DNA from: Oegoconia quadripuncta
Lineage: Eukaryota > Arthropoda > Insecta > Lepidoptera > Autostichidae
DNA length: 64,000 nt
Assembly: GCA_949316235.1 (NCBI GenBank)
Contig: OX438753.1
Span: forward strand, 17,528,496-17,592,495
Direction of reading: 5' to 3'
A program made the translations under genes and the position numbers. Below are positions 39,546 to 52,169 of the stretch, in pieces. How positions within the stretch are numbered: the first letter of the stretch is position 1; each line of letters opens with the position of its first letter. The notes below the pieces were generated by a model. It was not told the origin of the DNA and did no database searches. It saw only the letters and a list, made by a program, of their open reading frames with translations.

Positions 39546-40398
39546 CAATATTACTACATTTAGTTCCTCGTGTCTTTTCTAAATTTTCAACTAATATTAT
39601 TGAATTTATTTTAAGAAAACAGTCTTATTTTCAACATCAGCACGATCACGATTATTACCTATAGTCCATAATTAAGAGCGGCTAGACAACATAACTTCCA
39701 AAAATTATATGCTCTACCGTGATAAACCTTATTTATAACGCCATTGAGTCTCTAATAGCGCCATTAGTTACAAAGCTTTGTGGAAATCACGTCACGTCCG
39801 TAGTGGGACGTAACTTTGCTTTAAATTAATATGAACTGCTAATTTACTTGTTTTATTACCCGAGGTTTAATATTCGTTTTATTTTAATGACTTTTCTTGG
39901 GGATTTTCCTTGTTAGTCTGTAGTTTTAGATTCTATTGCGCTGAGTCGAGACTGAGCGAAATAAAGCGAGTGTGGAATTTATATTTATGTGTTAATGTTT
40001 TTAACTGATTTCAATAAATAATGTTCGTAACTTGGGTGTTTGTATTTTTTTTTAAACTTGTAAATTTGCCTATGCTAAAGTGGTCGCGTACGTCCATACG
40101 TTCCATATGCCAACTACGAGTTTTTTTTTATACAAATATTATTTTTTCAAAACAAAATACTTAAGAAGTATTCGTTAACCCTAAACTACTCGCAAAGTTC
40201 ATTTGGACCCCAGTGATTCAAAGTTCTGTCATTTAAATTGGTTTGCCTTAATGGATTGTATTTTGAAACTGTATCAGAATTTTTATTAAACTCGGAATAT
40301 TCATTGCCCGAGGTCCGGCTTACCCACTCTTTTTAATTAGTGAAAACTATAGTGCGATAGACCTGTCAAAATCGATGCAAGCAAAAGTTACACAAATT
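39546..40398. other. No gene recognised
   Basis: AT-rich; nothing supportable. Confidence 0.4.
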
Positions 40399-40850
40399 CT
40401 CAAAAAAACGATCTAATTACGAAGAGTATAATATTCTAATTTGTTGACAAACGTTACTTTCTTTATCCCAAATGGTGACAGAGATATCCCAAACATTAGT
40501 ATTTGGGTGTTCCAAACATTAAAGTCTCTCAAAAAAACGATCTAATTACGAAGAGTATAATATTCTAATTTGTTGACAAACGTCACTTTCTTTATCCCAA
40601 ATGGTGACAGAGATATCCCAAACATTAAAATCTAATGCTTCAAACACCATCCACATTTCACCTTTAGAAATATACAGATATGCACACGTAGCAACAGGGG
40701 TGAACCCATCGCCGTTTAAATGTACTAATCTTTAGATGTGTTTTTGGTGGAAAGTCCCTTAGTCGCCTTTAACGACACCCACAGGTAGAGGCGGATTGAT
40801 TTATTTTCACGTTCTGAAATCACACTGCACATTATGGTTAAAGAATTTAT
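40399..40850 (+). repeat. Repeat C with a 129-bp tandem duplication at its left end
   Basis: CTCAAAAAAACGATCTAATT to TCCCAAACATTA occurs at 40399 and again at 40528, offset 129 bp, with one difference (ACGTTAC/ACGTCAC). The second copy continues into the full repeat C body, ending CGCCTTTAACGACACCCAC. Confidence 0.85.
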
Positions 40851-41452
40851 GTATCAGGTTGAGAATAAAAACATTAATTCTATTATATAAAAACTTTATG
40901 TTATATTCAATGACATTCATGTAGGTAACTATAAAAAATTTTATAGGACGGCGACATCTACCAGAAACCTGTTACAATTTTTACATTGAGACAAAATGTG
41001 ACGTCATATTCAAATCATGAATCATAATTACAACTTAACGAAATCATCTAATACGATTCCTAACACGTTCATAACCCAGTTTAATGGTGTATACCCGGTG
41101 TAATCTCCTTGAAGTTCGTCAAACAACGTCCGCGAACAAAGATCCTGGACGTGACCGTATCCAAGATAACAAACTTTCGCGCGAATTATCAAAACCAACA
41201 AAGAAACTTGTTGGTATCAGTATTCCTTGATCTACGTAAAAGTATACAGGCTATTTATGAAATTGATACTTCATTTGGGGAGTTATCGAAACTATTTGTC
41301 ATGTTTTGAAAATTCCTTAAAAAAATTGACATGCTTTAAAAATGGGAACGATCAATGTTCTGAGATTTTGTTTTAAATTGATAACTTGTCGTTTAAACCT
41401 ATACTGAAGAAGCATCAAGTTCGAAGTCGGATGGTCCGTCCGTAAAATACCA
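40851..41452. other. Mostly nothing; one coding-like patch at about 41109-41240
   Basis: The patch is GC-richer than its surroundings and reads KFVKQRPRTKILDVTVSK and onward, followed by CTACGTAAAAGT, a possible splice donor. It could be an exon or an old element. No family is recognised. Confidence 0.3.
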
Positions 41453-41527
41453 ACAAAATATTACTGGTAATATTGCTATTTTGATACCAAAATCGAGACG
41501 TATTTCATCAATACCAGTAATATTTTG
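41453..41527. repeat. Inverted repeat, 16-bp arms
   Basis: CAAAATATTACTGGTA and TACCAGTAATATTTTG enclose about 42 bp. Confidence 0.8.
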
Positions 41528-43028
41528 ATGTTATTTTAGTTCCGCTCCCTCTTAATCAAAACCAAAATCTTGCTTTTCCTTCTCATTTATGGTGCCCTTT
41601 TAGGAGCAGTCCTCGCCCTGCCGTTGTCAGAGGAGTGCAGTTCTTACCATCCAGAGGCCAATGAATAATATACAGTCCACACCGCTCTCCGATATCGTTA
41701 TCAGACATCAATGTAGGTAGTTTCGGAGAAAATCACACGTCACTTACAAATGTTTCGAGTCCATATAATTACGCCGTGTTTTTGACGTCAATATATCTAT
41801 TAAGTAGTTTTGTTGATGTAACCGGCAAACAAACCGCAAGTTAACTATTACAATCCAGCAATTATTAAGCGCAAAAGTTTAACGTTAAATGTATTTATTT
41901 TAGGTACTTATATTTTTTGCATTTATTGGCACATAAATATTTCGTACACCAATCATCTAGTTCCAAAATAAGCCAAGTTAACGATCAATCCAGTAGCAGA
42001 CTTTTACTGCATGGAACACCTGAAAAGTATGAAAAAAAGAAAGAACAATGCTGATATTGATGATCCTGTTATGAGAGCGGTGATGCTCGCTGGAAAAATG
42101 TAGAAGCTTACAAAAACAAATCAAAATGATTAGTTTCTTTCATCATAAAGTGTTCACGATAGAAATCCTTTCAAGACTGTCATCAGTTGGGCCTCTCCAT
42201 TCTTCTTTGTTCTAAATTTGAGCATTCATTCATACTTATTCCGTTGGTGTGTAAATAGCCCTTTGAGAGCGGAAAGTTTTTCGGCGCATGAGTCGGTAAC
42301 GAGTTGCTAAACTACCAGTTAACAGTTAGGATCGGGAAACCGCTCTTCTAGTTGGTAACTAACACGATTAGTTTTAGATATTTTTTTTAAATAATGTAGC
42401 ATGTGCTCACTGTCTTTATTCAGTTAACATTGGAGGGCATCGTGTAGGTATGAAATGATATGAGATGATGAAAATGAGCGTCATTATTTTATTGACTCCA
42501 TTGAACTTACAAAATGATATACACTTCACTGGGCATTGTCTAGTGATGGGTAAATTGACGATTTAACAAAAATTATGAAATACGAAATTGACCATCCACG
42601 AAAGTTGCCAAATTAAAAGCTATATCCGTCTTTATTTTTTTACTTAAAAAGATAGATGTCATAAATATGAAGCTTATGTCTGTGCTGCTGTGTATTTGTG
42701 CCTCTATAATAAGAGAATCTATCTGTTTGTGGCGTAGAAGCAATAAAACTATTAAACAGATTTGAAAATTGTGGTTTATTTTTTTATTTAGGTTTAGTTT
42801 TGCAGATATATTAATTTCAAACACAAAACTGCAAACTTAAAACTTCCAGCATTTATACATAATACAATTTGTTGAATGTCAATTTAAATATACCGAAAAT
42901 AATAAAAGGGCTTATTTATCCGTCCGTCAGTATGCTCAAGCTACTACCGCTTCGGAAACGAAAATCATTTGTGGCAAAAGAAACGGCGCAAGAAACCCAC
43001 AGGATCGTTGTTATCCTTTTTTTTTTGA
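41528..43028. other. 1.5 kb, no gene; a SINE-B tail fragment
   Basis: AATATTTCGTACACCAATCATCTAG (about 41935-41972) matches the reversed 3' end of SINE-B. The rest is AT-rich. Confidence 0.4.
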
Positions 43029-43110
43029 TAGATAGATAGATAAATCGTTTATTTGTATCTCCAGTCACACACATACCATAAGTTCCAAAGCAATTGGATA
43101 CACATATTTT
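43029..43110 (-). mobile_element. LINE 3' end with (GATA)n tail
   Basis: GATAGATAGATAGATAAATCG, then TTTATTTGTATCTCCAGTC. No coding part. Confidence 0.4.
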
Positions 43111-43327
43111 ATAACACTTCATAAAAGTAACATCAGGATACACTTTTTGTTGCTTCGTATACCTCAATGATATTATTAAACCTACCTATTTCAAATGTAC
43201 TGTCCTTATAACCAAAAGTTGCCTGGAAGAGATCGTTTTTAGTGAGAAGGTCGCCTAATTGTACATTCTATTCTTACCATTTTTCTGAAACTGCATTTTT
43301 TTTTCTGTTGTGCGATAAGGTGTGTTT

Positions 43328-43507
43328 GTATTGTATTGTGCTGTACTGTACTGTACTGCACTGCACTGCACTGTACTGTACTGCACTGCACTGCACTGCA
43401 CTGTACTGCACTGCACTGTACTGCACTGCACTGCACTGCAAAGCAAAGCAAAGCACAGCACAGCACTGCACTGCACTGTATTGTACTGTACTGTATTGTA
43501 CTGTAAA
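43328..43507. repeat. CTGTA/CTGCA pentamer satellite, about 180 bp
   Basis: About 34 units of CTGYA, with an inner block of AAAGC and ACAGC variants (43440-43463). The 5-bp period leaves all frames open on both strands, so ORFs here are artefacts. Confidence 0.95.
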
Positions 43508-44169
43508 CTAGGGAGTAAAGTATATTGCGGGCTTCATCATAAAACTGTAAATGTGTTTTCTAAATTCCCAATTTATATTATTTAAATATCGTCATTAAAG
43601 CTTACACAGCTCGCAACTTACTCTACCATTAGTCCATAAGAATAGCGAGTAAAGTTTGTCACGTCAGCTGCTGTTATTTGTGAACTGGGAACGTGAGGTG
43701 TATGAAAAATGGCGACAGAGATTAATTCTCAAATAGTTCGTGACAACCACCACGGGAGTACGTGATAATATTTCATTATTACATTTATTTGCCACGCTTA
43801 ACGCTGTACAAAGAGCTTTATTTTATCAATGAGGATATGTAACATACCTATTACCCTTTCTGATCACAAAAACAATCCATAGTAAAAATTTCACACTATC
43901 TATATACACTATACGCTATAAAAATAATATATCAGACCTATATACGCAGAGAGTTATGGAAAAATCTCCACCGACAAGAGCATGGCTCTTAAATCAGATG
44001 ATGATGATCATACGTTAACTGCCGCGATGCTGACATAATTGAATATCAATTGTTTGCGGTCACAAAGTCTCAAAGCCTTAACGATTTTAACAATTTCTGC
44101 ACATAAGAATAGAATCAGCCCGGCTCTTCCAGTGGGTGACATCACAAATAAATTTTGTACCACGACCCG
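43508..44169. other. No gene recognised
   Basis: AT-rich; nothing supportable. Confidence 0.4.
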
Positions 44170-44278
44170 AGAATAAATGTTCTTATTCATTACACAAACA
44201 TTTAGCTTTAGCGGAATTCGAACCCGCGACTATTGGTTTCAAAGCCAGGTGGGTAGTGACATAGTACAAGATCGGTCG
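44170..44278 (-). mobile_element. SINE-B head, degraded
   Basis: CGAGAATAAATGTTCTTATTC and GGAATTCGAACCCGCGAC are recognisable, with a diverged head to GATCGGTCGTC. It lies directly left of an intact reversed SINE-B. Confidence 0.65.
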
Positions 44279-44324
44279 TCGTCGGCAAAACAAGGTACAA
44301 GGTAAATAATAATTAATAATAAAT

Positions 44325-44544
44325 ATTTGGGGCACTCACACCAATCATGTAGTCCCAAACTAAGCGAAGCTTGTACTATGGATACTAGATAACGGATACA
44401 CATACATAAATATTTATATAAACGTCCATGACTCGGGAATAAATGTTCGTATTCAACATACAAACATTTACCCCTCGCGGGATTCGAACCCGCAACCGTT
44501 GGTTTCGCTGACAGGGTCACTATCCACTACACCAATCGGTCGTC
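44325..44544 (-). mobile_element. SINE-B copy, full length
   Basis: Complete: reversed head CTACACCAATCGGTCGTC, B box GGATTCGAACC on the plus strand, and an AAATATTTGGGGCAC tail end. Confidence 0.9.
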
Positions 44545-44939
44545 ACACACAAGGTATAACGGAAAAGTGACGATATTATCTTTAGATACTTTTACTGCTA
44601 CATTTAATATGTAACACCACAGACTACACTTGAACTTTGCTACTGATCAGGTATTCATCGGATGCGAGTGCAAAGCGCGATTTCGCGGTGTACCTACCCT
44701 CAGCGATAACCTCAGCAACTCTGTTAAACTTACGAAATCGTTTGGAACTTACAGGCACGAGTATCAAAGCAAAAGCCGTAACTAGTTAGTGTTACTCGCA
44801 AGTAAATGGTATGTATAAAATGGTAAGTTTGGTACTGATCGAGTTAATAGAAATACAATTGTTTAGGCATTCTTTAGTGGCGATTATATTATTTTTTTGG
44901 GTATAAATAATGTAAGAAATAACTTTGATTCCTTATAGC
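44545..44939. other. No gene recognised
   Basis: AT-rich; nothing supportable. Confidence 0.4.
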
Positions 44940-45263
44940 AAGGGTCGGACCTTAGTGTGGGATGCCACTTGTGTCGGCACAATTGCCCCGTTTCACCTCC
45001 AAGGAATCTTGAGGAGCCCAGGTGCAGCCGCCGAGACTGCGGAAAAAATCAAAATAAATAAATATAGAGACATCGGCTACTAATACATTTTCCTTGCTTT
45101 CGGAGTCGAAACCTTAGGTCCTTGAAGGCTGGACGCTCTTCAATTTTTTCTAATATTTCAAAGCGCTTAGTCGATGACCCGAGAGCTGATTGTTTCCTCG
45201 CTCAACGATTAAGTATCTACATCCAGCGAGGAAACGCTGCCAGCGTTCTGGGTAACTTGCCAC
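44940..45263 (+). pseudogene. LINE-derived C-terminal domain, broken by frameshifts
   Basis: Frame 1 reads KGRTLVWDATCVGTIAPFHL and PGAAAETAEKIK. A shift brings FGVETLGP, and a further shift gives FLAQRLSIYIQRGNAASVLG. In order these match the C-terminal segment that follows reverse transcriptase in a LINE family common in Lepidoptera ('VWDATC ... VETLGPW ... IQRGNAAS'). At least two shifts and two stops break it. The reverse transcriptase itself is absent. Confidence 0.65.
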
Positions 45264-45665
45264 GCGGTACCAATTTTTATATTTCTTCTAGTTTATATTT
45301 AAATTCCATCTTTTTATTTGTTACTGTTTTTGGAAAGTCCTCATGGCAACAAACCAAACTAAAATAAATTCGACTATCTTGCCATTTGCTACAGAGAGTT
45401 CCAGTCCCTACATCCCGGCTCTATCATCAGATCAGCTCGATGCACCATAATATTGCATTGTCATCGAACTTACATAAATATGCCAAATTTTAGCTCAATC
45501 AGATACAAGCAAGCGGTTGAAAAATGCTTCACAAATTTTGAAACGGACAACTTATATAAGAAAATTGCAAACTAATTAAAAGCTTGTCATTGCCAGCTAA
45601 AATGGTAAATATTTTTTAAGATATTTTTGAATTTCTAACGCAAAGTTTATTTTTTTATTCTTGAC
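45264..45665. other. No gene; part of an old repeat
   Basis: GCTCAATCAGATACAAGCAAG and ATAAGAAAATTGCAAACTAAT near 45495-45590 resemble 49990-50100, suggesting two copies of one old repeat. Confidence 0.4.
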
Positions 45666-45890
45666 TAGCTGTTACCCGCGACTTCGTCCGCATAGAATTC
45701 GTTATACTACAAATTGCGTCATTCTATGACTCAAGCAATCCCCCTAATAATACCTATCCTATAGGAACTAGACACTTTTAGACAAATTTGAACCAAATCT
45801 GTCCAGCCGTTAAGACGTGAAGAGGTAGCAAATATACGTACAAACATGCACATAAACAAACTTTCGGATTTAGTGGTTCAACCAACATAA
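45666..45890 (+). repeat. Dispersed repeat D copy
   Basis: CTAGCTGTTACCCGCGACTT, AATCTGTCCAGCCGTTAAG and GTGAAGAGGTAGCAAATATA. Confidence 0.7.
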
Positions 45891-46299
45891 GAGTAGTAAT
45901 CGATACTTGTTTTAAATACAAAGGTTTCGAAAAAACCTAAATAAGGACTTAATATGCACTTCTGATTCCGATAGTACACCATGGTCTGGTCACATATGAC
46001 TTTGCTTGTCTCTTTCATGAATAACTAAACAATATCTTTTGCGAGGTTCCATGATAGAGACTCACCTTTCCACATAAGTGTAATGAAACGTGATCTGCGA
46101 GAGTCGACAAAAGGCGGGAAACTTCAATGAATAGCTGATAAGCTAGGAAACTGGATCACAAAGGCAGCTAGCATATACTCGTAGAGTATCGGTGAATATT
46201 TTTCGGAAAATTGAGTTAGGTAAGATATCCAGTAACGATCATATCGGTACAATGTTTAATTGGCATAATATCTAAGTGACAGTAGCCTTTTTACGGGAC
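45891..46299. other. No gene recognised
   Basis: Nothing supportable. Confidence 0.4.
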
Positions 46300-46520
46300 T
46301 TTCTCAAGAAGGAGGGTAATGTTTCTAGAGTGTACAAAATATGCATGTATGTTACTCCTCCATAAACGGCTTAATCGATTTTGAAGTGCAAGGTGTCGAT
46401 GAATTCACCTTAATCCCCAGAGTGCCTTAAGATACATTTCATGGTAAATATCTGGCGTCCGCAATATACAAAAATGCTCTCAGGTTTTCCGGCTTTTTAA
46501 TACTTAAATAATTATTGTAA
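46300..46520 (+). repeat. Dispersed repeat F copy
   Basis: AGGAGGGTAATGTTTCTAGA, CGATTTTGAAGTGCAAGGTG and GCCTTAAGATACATTTCATGG are shared with 19726 and 63165. It ends CCGGCTTTTTAATACTTAA. Confidence 0.7.
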
Positions 46521-47017
46521 TCTATGTAGGTTTATTCGTCACTGGATTTCCTCCGGCGACTTCGTAACGCCACGTAAACTGACAGTGAAGCAGTCCTCGC
46601 AATTCAACGCCGGCCATATTTAACGACTGCCCTTGCAATTTAGTTGGTTATGGTAAAGAATAACTTAAGAGGGAACTGCATTGTTGTAAACTCGAACGGA
46701 TAGTAATGCATGATGGTATCAAACGTAGTTTTGGAATACAAAGTAAGAGTATTTCTGTCCACACAACCATTGACTACTGTGGCTCCTACATTTTCAGTGG
46801 AGCCTCCAAATTACCTACGTACAAAGATTAACAAAAACACATATTACATATGACACTAAAACATATTATCCTTCAACCAAAAAATCATAATTGTATATAA
46901 AGTCTACCTACATGACTGTTAAAGAGATGACGTGCTAAAAGAATTTACCATAATTAATAAAAAGGCTAACAATTATTAATGCACTTTAAACTACCGCTAG
47001 CAGCATCACTATAAAAC
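46521..47017. other. No gene recognised
   Basis: Nothing supportable. Confidence 0.4.
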
Positions 47018-47255
47018 TTACTAGCCCACGACTTCGTTCACGTGGCGCATTTCATCAAAATCGGTTCGTTAAAAAAATTTGCCTACATATACACAACAGT
47101 GGATGTGGGCTGAGATTGATTGTTTGATATATTATTACAGGTCCTAATCTGTCTACCAACAAAATTTCATCCAAATCTCTCTAGACGTGAAGAGGTCATA
47201 AACATACACATACAAACACAGAAACTCGCAATTATAATAGTAGTGCGTGATTTTG
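47018..47255 (+). repeat. Dispersed repeat D copy
   Basis: CTTACTAGCCCACGACTTCG, GGTCCTAATCTGTCTACCAA and GTGAAGAGGTCATAAACATAC. Confidence 0.7.
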
Positions 47256-48295
47256 AAAATAATAGATATGATCGTTCTTATCATCTAGATAGCCAGAAAT
47301 TTTATAATACCCTTGGCACATAGTTTCCGTTTTATGGTGGTATGACATTTATTTAAAGGCAAATTTTGAATGTCTACCCGAACCTTATTATAAAAGCGTA
47401 AGTATGTGTCCCTTGAATGACTTTGTTTAAGGACTGTGTATGAACAACAAGTTTATTTTTATATCTTGTATTTACACCACTTCACTATTTTTCCTAAACC
47501 ATTGTAGTTTCTTTCGTACGTATATTAAGTTTTAGAGATCTCTGGAGCCCAACTTGGAGATCGCAAGAATCAGTCGCTTCTGCAGAACAAAAATACAATT
47601 TATAACCGCGGCATTTCCCATAACAGAATGCCATAAGTCATTATGCTATGAAAATTGCTGACGTAATCCAGTTTCGATAACTAACCTACTTAATATGAAA
47701 TTTCTTAATCTACATATTGTACTTATACCATAAATAATACTTAAATACGTAATACATCGTTAACAAACTTAATCATTTCCCATACGTATGTCACAGGGTT
47801 GCTATATCACAGCATAATTACTTTCTCCTCTATTAAGCTGGCTGGTGTTAGTGACTAAGGTCATTCATCATGTAATCTGACAAGCTTATGACGGTGCCTT
47901 TCCATGTGGCCGGCTCTATGAGTTTATTCACTCTGCACCTTTAATAATTCACCGTTCACATTCAAAACATTCATTTTCTATTAATCACTTTATTTATCCT
48001 TATATCCGACTAAGGCAAAGCCGTAGAAGGGTTATAATTTTAACAGGCTATTAATTTAGCAGGCTAATATGGGGTATGTATTATTATATGTTTTTTTCTT
48101 CCTTGGACCTAAGCAATATTATGTATTTTATTATGTTTTAGTCGACTTGGAACCTATCGCAAATTTAGCTGTAGTCTTAATATAAGGAAGTATTCGCGAA
48201 TTATCTTATTCTGAAAATGCCATTCGGGAAATACTCTGTTCTTAAACTACTAATTCTTAAAATGCCTGAAATGGACTAATCCATATATTTTACTT
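47256..48295. other. 1.0 kb, no gene recognised
   Basis: AT-rich; nothing supportable. Confidence 0.4.
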
Positions 48296-48440
48296 TATTT
48301 ATAATTTATTGCACCTCGTGTGCAAAAATACACATAAAAGTCAAATACATACTAGATATAGGATGTACAAAAGGCACTAGCTTATCTCTAAAAAGATATT
48401 TCTTCCAGCAAGACCCAGGCAAATGTGAAGGAAAACAGGT
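48296..48440 (-). mobile_element. LINE 3' end in reverse
   Basis: TTTATAATTTATTGCACCTC and GGCACTAGCTTATCTCTAAA match the motif at 56825-56945 (GGCGAGCTTATCTCTGTAAG). No coding part. Confidence 0.5.
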
Positions 48441-50546
48441 TCGATAGGATGACATACATACGTGCACTGAGAAAAATGTGTTCATAATCAACTTAAAATC
48501 AAAAGACTATAGTTATAATACTTCTAATATAATAATAAAATACGTACATAAGTTTTAATTATGAAATAAATGAGGAATGCCTGTATCTTTTTAACAAATA
48601 AATATATACTTCTATTTCTCTAAATAAATATATTTCTGAATAGTAAAAATATTTAATAGTAGATTAATTTTCATTATGTGAAACAGGTGCAGTCGCGCAG
48701 CTCTTGTACGGTATGGAATCGGATTACATTAAAAAAGTGAAGGTTGTGCCCCAACAATGGGTATGTAAGGCTGTCGATGTAAAACAATTTATAGTGAACT
48801 TAGTGTGAATGTTTTTAGTATAATTTAAGAACCACCACCTGAGTGGAATGAATAATTCACTTGAATTGAGATGGCATTCTCTTGCTCCAATATTAAATCT
48901 TTGACATCGATGCGCTGAAAACAACGCGTTGATGTTGTGTAGCGAATTTACTACGATATATAAATGTCATAGACAGATGGATAAAGTAGCCATTCAATAG
49001 AATGCCTAGGCGGATCCTTATTAATGGCAGACATTTCTGCTTTTACAAAAAAGTTTGCTGTTCAGGGGTTGACTAGGTTATGTTGGGTTGCTTTGAATAC
49101 AACCGGGAAACGCCTTTGGAAAGCACAGTTTCCTATAACGCAGGAAATGTCCACAATACATAACGATTCGCCTAGGACATACAAATCTGCCTGACATTCA
49201 TCATTTGTCGTATTGTCTACCACTGAATGTGGGCCGATTACATATCCTAGGTCATTTCTTGAAAATTCTACTGTTTCTTGGAAAAGTAAATATGATCGAG
49301 AGTAGGGATACTCGCATATAATATTGTAATATCAATACCTATTGACTACACCACACTATGGACTACATCACAATCATTCCTCATAATCCAGCTTGTTCAT
49401 GCAAGATATGTTCTGGGATAAATTGCATAATTAATGCTCATATGAATGGACTTTTACATAAACATTTAGTAAGAAATAGGTACAACAACTATCGTTCCTC
49501 AAGATAGATATCCATCTCTATCTATAGCAGTCTTTCAGTGCCACGCAAATCCAACCTTTCCGCCGAAGTGATCTTACAGCGAATACATTACCGAACTGTG
49601 CTATTTGAACTAAATGAAATACTAGATCAGTCTATAATAGTTAATAGTTAGAATAGATATATTTCGTTAAAGGGTAGGTTTTCTAACTGTTAATTTGTAA
49701 TGTAGAGATGACTCAAAAAACATAGAATATTAGCAAAATCTATTGATTGACATTATCCCCGATGTTTGAAAAGCTGCAGACACGTGAGTCATGACAAAAT
49801 ATGTTCTTCGTTAAAAATACTTCTGATCTAGCAGAAATCATGTTTATAACTATCAAAACTAACCCTGTATGCCAAATTTTGTATCCGTGTTATAACCGTT
49901 AAGGAGTTCCTGTCGTGTGAAGATAATCCTGGCTACATCATCTGTTTGTCAATATAATACAATTATATCTATTGTCATTGTAACTGAACGAGTATGCAAA
50001 ATTTCCGCTCCTTAGGTAAACATGAAATGGTTCCAATGTTACCTACAAATATTGAAAGGACAACATACATAAGAAAATTTGCAAATTAAACTAATAGCTT
50101 GTAATAAGATAATTTTTGCTGAAATTAACTATTCTCTACGTATTTAACTTGATTTTGATAAATCCCAAATTGTATCACTTTGACAGCAAAAACAGAATTA
50201 AGCAGCCATTTAAATTCGATAAAAAAGAAGTCGAAATTGAATAGCGAATACGCCTTTGAGCGATTGAAAAGGAGCTCCAAAATCATTTGTCAATTTATTG
50301 GAGAACCTCCCACTGAGTTAGGACTTTTAAAAAAATAGTCATATAAATAAATTATGTTTAGTAATGCAAACCTGCACCTAAATAATTATTGCCATTCAAC
50401 ATACTCGCAATTTCAATGACAGTTTTGATAATACATCAACTGAAACAACACTATTATTTCAATTAAAGATGGAATTACACAGAGCGGGAAATTTAGCAGC
50501 GTATTTACAAAATAACTGAGAAGACTTGTCAATGAAAAAATTTCAA
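48441..50546. other. 2.1 kb, no gene; traces of old repeats
   Basis: GTGCCCCAACAATGGGTATG near 48747 recalls the 5S-SINE body. TGAACGAGTATGCAAAATTTCC near 49990 recalls 45480. No coding signal. Confidence 0.4.
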
Positions 50547-50728
50547 CCGCCTCCGTGGATCAATGTAAACAACATTGGGTTTACGATTCGGAGGTCGAGA
50601 GTTCGATCCCCAGCGGGGTAAATGTTTAAGTACTCGGTTTGGTTGGTGGTAGGGCATTTTCAATGTCCGCCTGGCTAGCTACCACCACCTTATCTAAATC
50701 CGCCGCCAAGCAGCAATTAATAGCATTG
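50547..50728 (+). mobile_element. SINE-A 5' half, joined to an inverted SINE-A head
   Basis: The forward head CCGCCTCCGTGGATCAATG runs to TTAATAGCATTG. It then joins GCCACGGAGGCGG (50728-50740), the outer end of a SINE-A in the opposite orientation. The tail half of both is missing. Confidence 0.8.
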
Positions 50729-50873
50729 CCACGGAGGCGGTTAAATGTTTTTTTAATTAAGCAATAACTTTGAGGATATCTTTAGAGCGATTATAGTCAA
50801 ATGATTGTAACCATCGGGCAACAATTACTTATTGATTAGTTTCACGGCTTCTATGGTGATTGATACGGTAATT
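50728..50873 (+). repeat. Duplicated block, left copy (partner 60923-61064)
   Basis: From GCCACGGAGGCGGTTAAATG through CAATAACTTTGAGGATATC to TGATACGGTAATT. It matches the partner at about 90%, including the reversed SINE-A edge. Confidence 0.85.
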
Positions 50874-50876
50874 CCT

Positions 50877-51208
50877 CCGCCTCTGTGGCGGCTCAATGTA
50901 AACATCATTGAGTTTACGATTCGAAGGTCGCGGGTTCGATCCCCAGCGGGGTACATGTTTTATGTACTCGGTTTGGTTGGTGGTAGGGCATTGTAAATAT
51001 CCGCCTGGCTAGCTACCACCATCTTATCTAAATCTGGCGGCAAGCAGCAATGTTAGCAATTGTTGTGTTCCGGTTGTCAGAGATAAGATAGCCAGTCCCC
51101 CAAATATGTTGGGGTTTCCGGGTCAGTACGCTTCCACCTTCCACCTCATCTTCACTTAACATCAGGTGTGATTGAGGTCAAGTACGTACCCGTCGTGCAT
51201 AAAAAAAA
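50877..51208 (+). mobile_element. SINE-A copy, full length
   Basis: Head CCGCCTCTGTGGCGGCTCAATG (3-bp insertion in the head), B box GGTTCGATCCC and an A8 tail. Confidence 0.9.
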
Positions 51209-52169
51209 TGATATAAATTGATAATTTTGAAAACCCCCAAGGAAACAAATCATATATCAGAGAAACTAAACTAAATGTATTAAAAGTCACAGAGGTACCA
51301 TCGAAATAGCTTAACCTATTTCGATCAACCATGGCCAAGAACCTATCCCCGAGTTAAATCTTAAATGATGATGAACGACGAGATGCTGGTTGTATAATTT
51401 CACATGTTTATAGTCAAATAAACTATCTATTCAGTAAACATTGAGGAACATTTTCTGCACAATCTAATAAACACTATGTATCTCTAAGGTTTGCAGGTAG
51501 AAAACTCCATCGGAGTTAAGCTCGCCTTTTACATACAGTGCATATTTCTATAACAGTTTTGTCTGCAATAAAGATATTAAGTAGAAACATATACTCTAAA
51601 ATACAAGTAACACTGTGTAAGACTTAGAACTTCTTCAAAGACAGCGTTCTATTACATATTGAACATAACCCTCCTCTCACCAAGTTGAGAGGCGGTTTCA
51701 CATAACCATAGAAACTCTTGTGTCTCTTGAGTGGCGGGTCATGTGATATTACATTGACATATAATAAACAAAATATATAAATCTGATGAAATAATTCATT
51801 TGAAAGAAATTGAAAAGAAATTGTAGGTCGAAACTGTAGACTTATAGGTGCCGCTTTTTCAAATGCTCTGGTGTGTCATAAACCTTATTGTCATTATTAG
51901 TACCTATGCAATTTCACATTATTCTGCTTTTGAACAGGGACAACTGTATTTGCTATTCTGTAGCAGTTGCATGCAGAATATGGCGGTGTTTGAACATAAT
52001 TTAGAATGTTTAATGTTAGTTTTGGTTATGTATATAGCTGTCCACGTAATATGAATAGACATTAGATAGATCTGATGACAGGAATATGGTAATTTGTTTT
52101 TTTTCTGACTGTTGGTTTAGTTAGTAACTGAGTTCGCGTATTTGATTATAATAATAACAATAATATAAT
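51209..52169. other. 0.96 kb, no gene recognised
   Basis: A frame at 51848-52054 is hydrophobic and AT-driven, without family resemblance. Confidence 0.4.

Noticed and set aside
43239..43585. Six overlapping open frames with CTALYC-type repeats on both strands
   Set aside because: All are produced by the CTGYA pentamer satellite, which has no stop in any frame.
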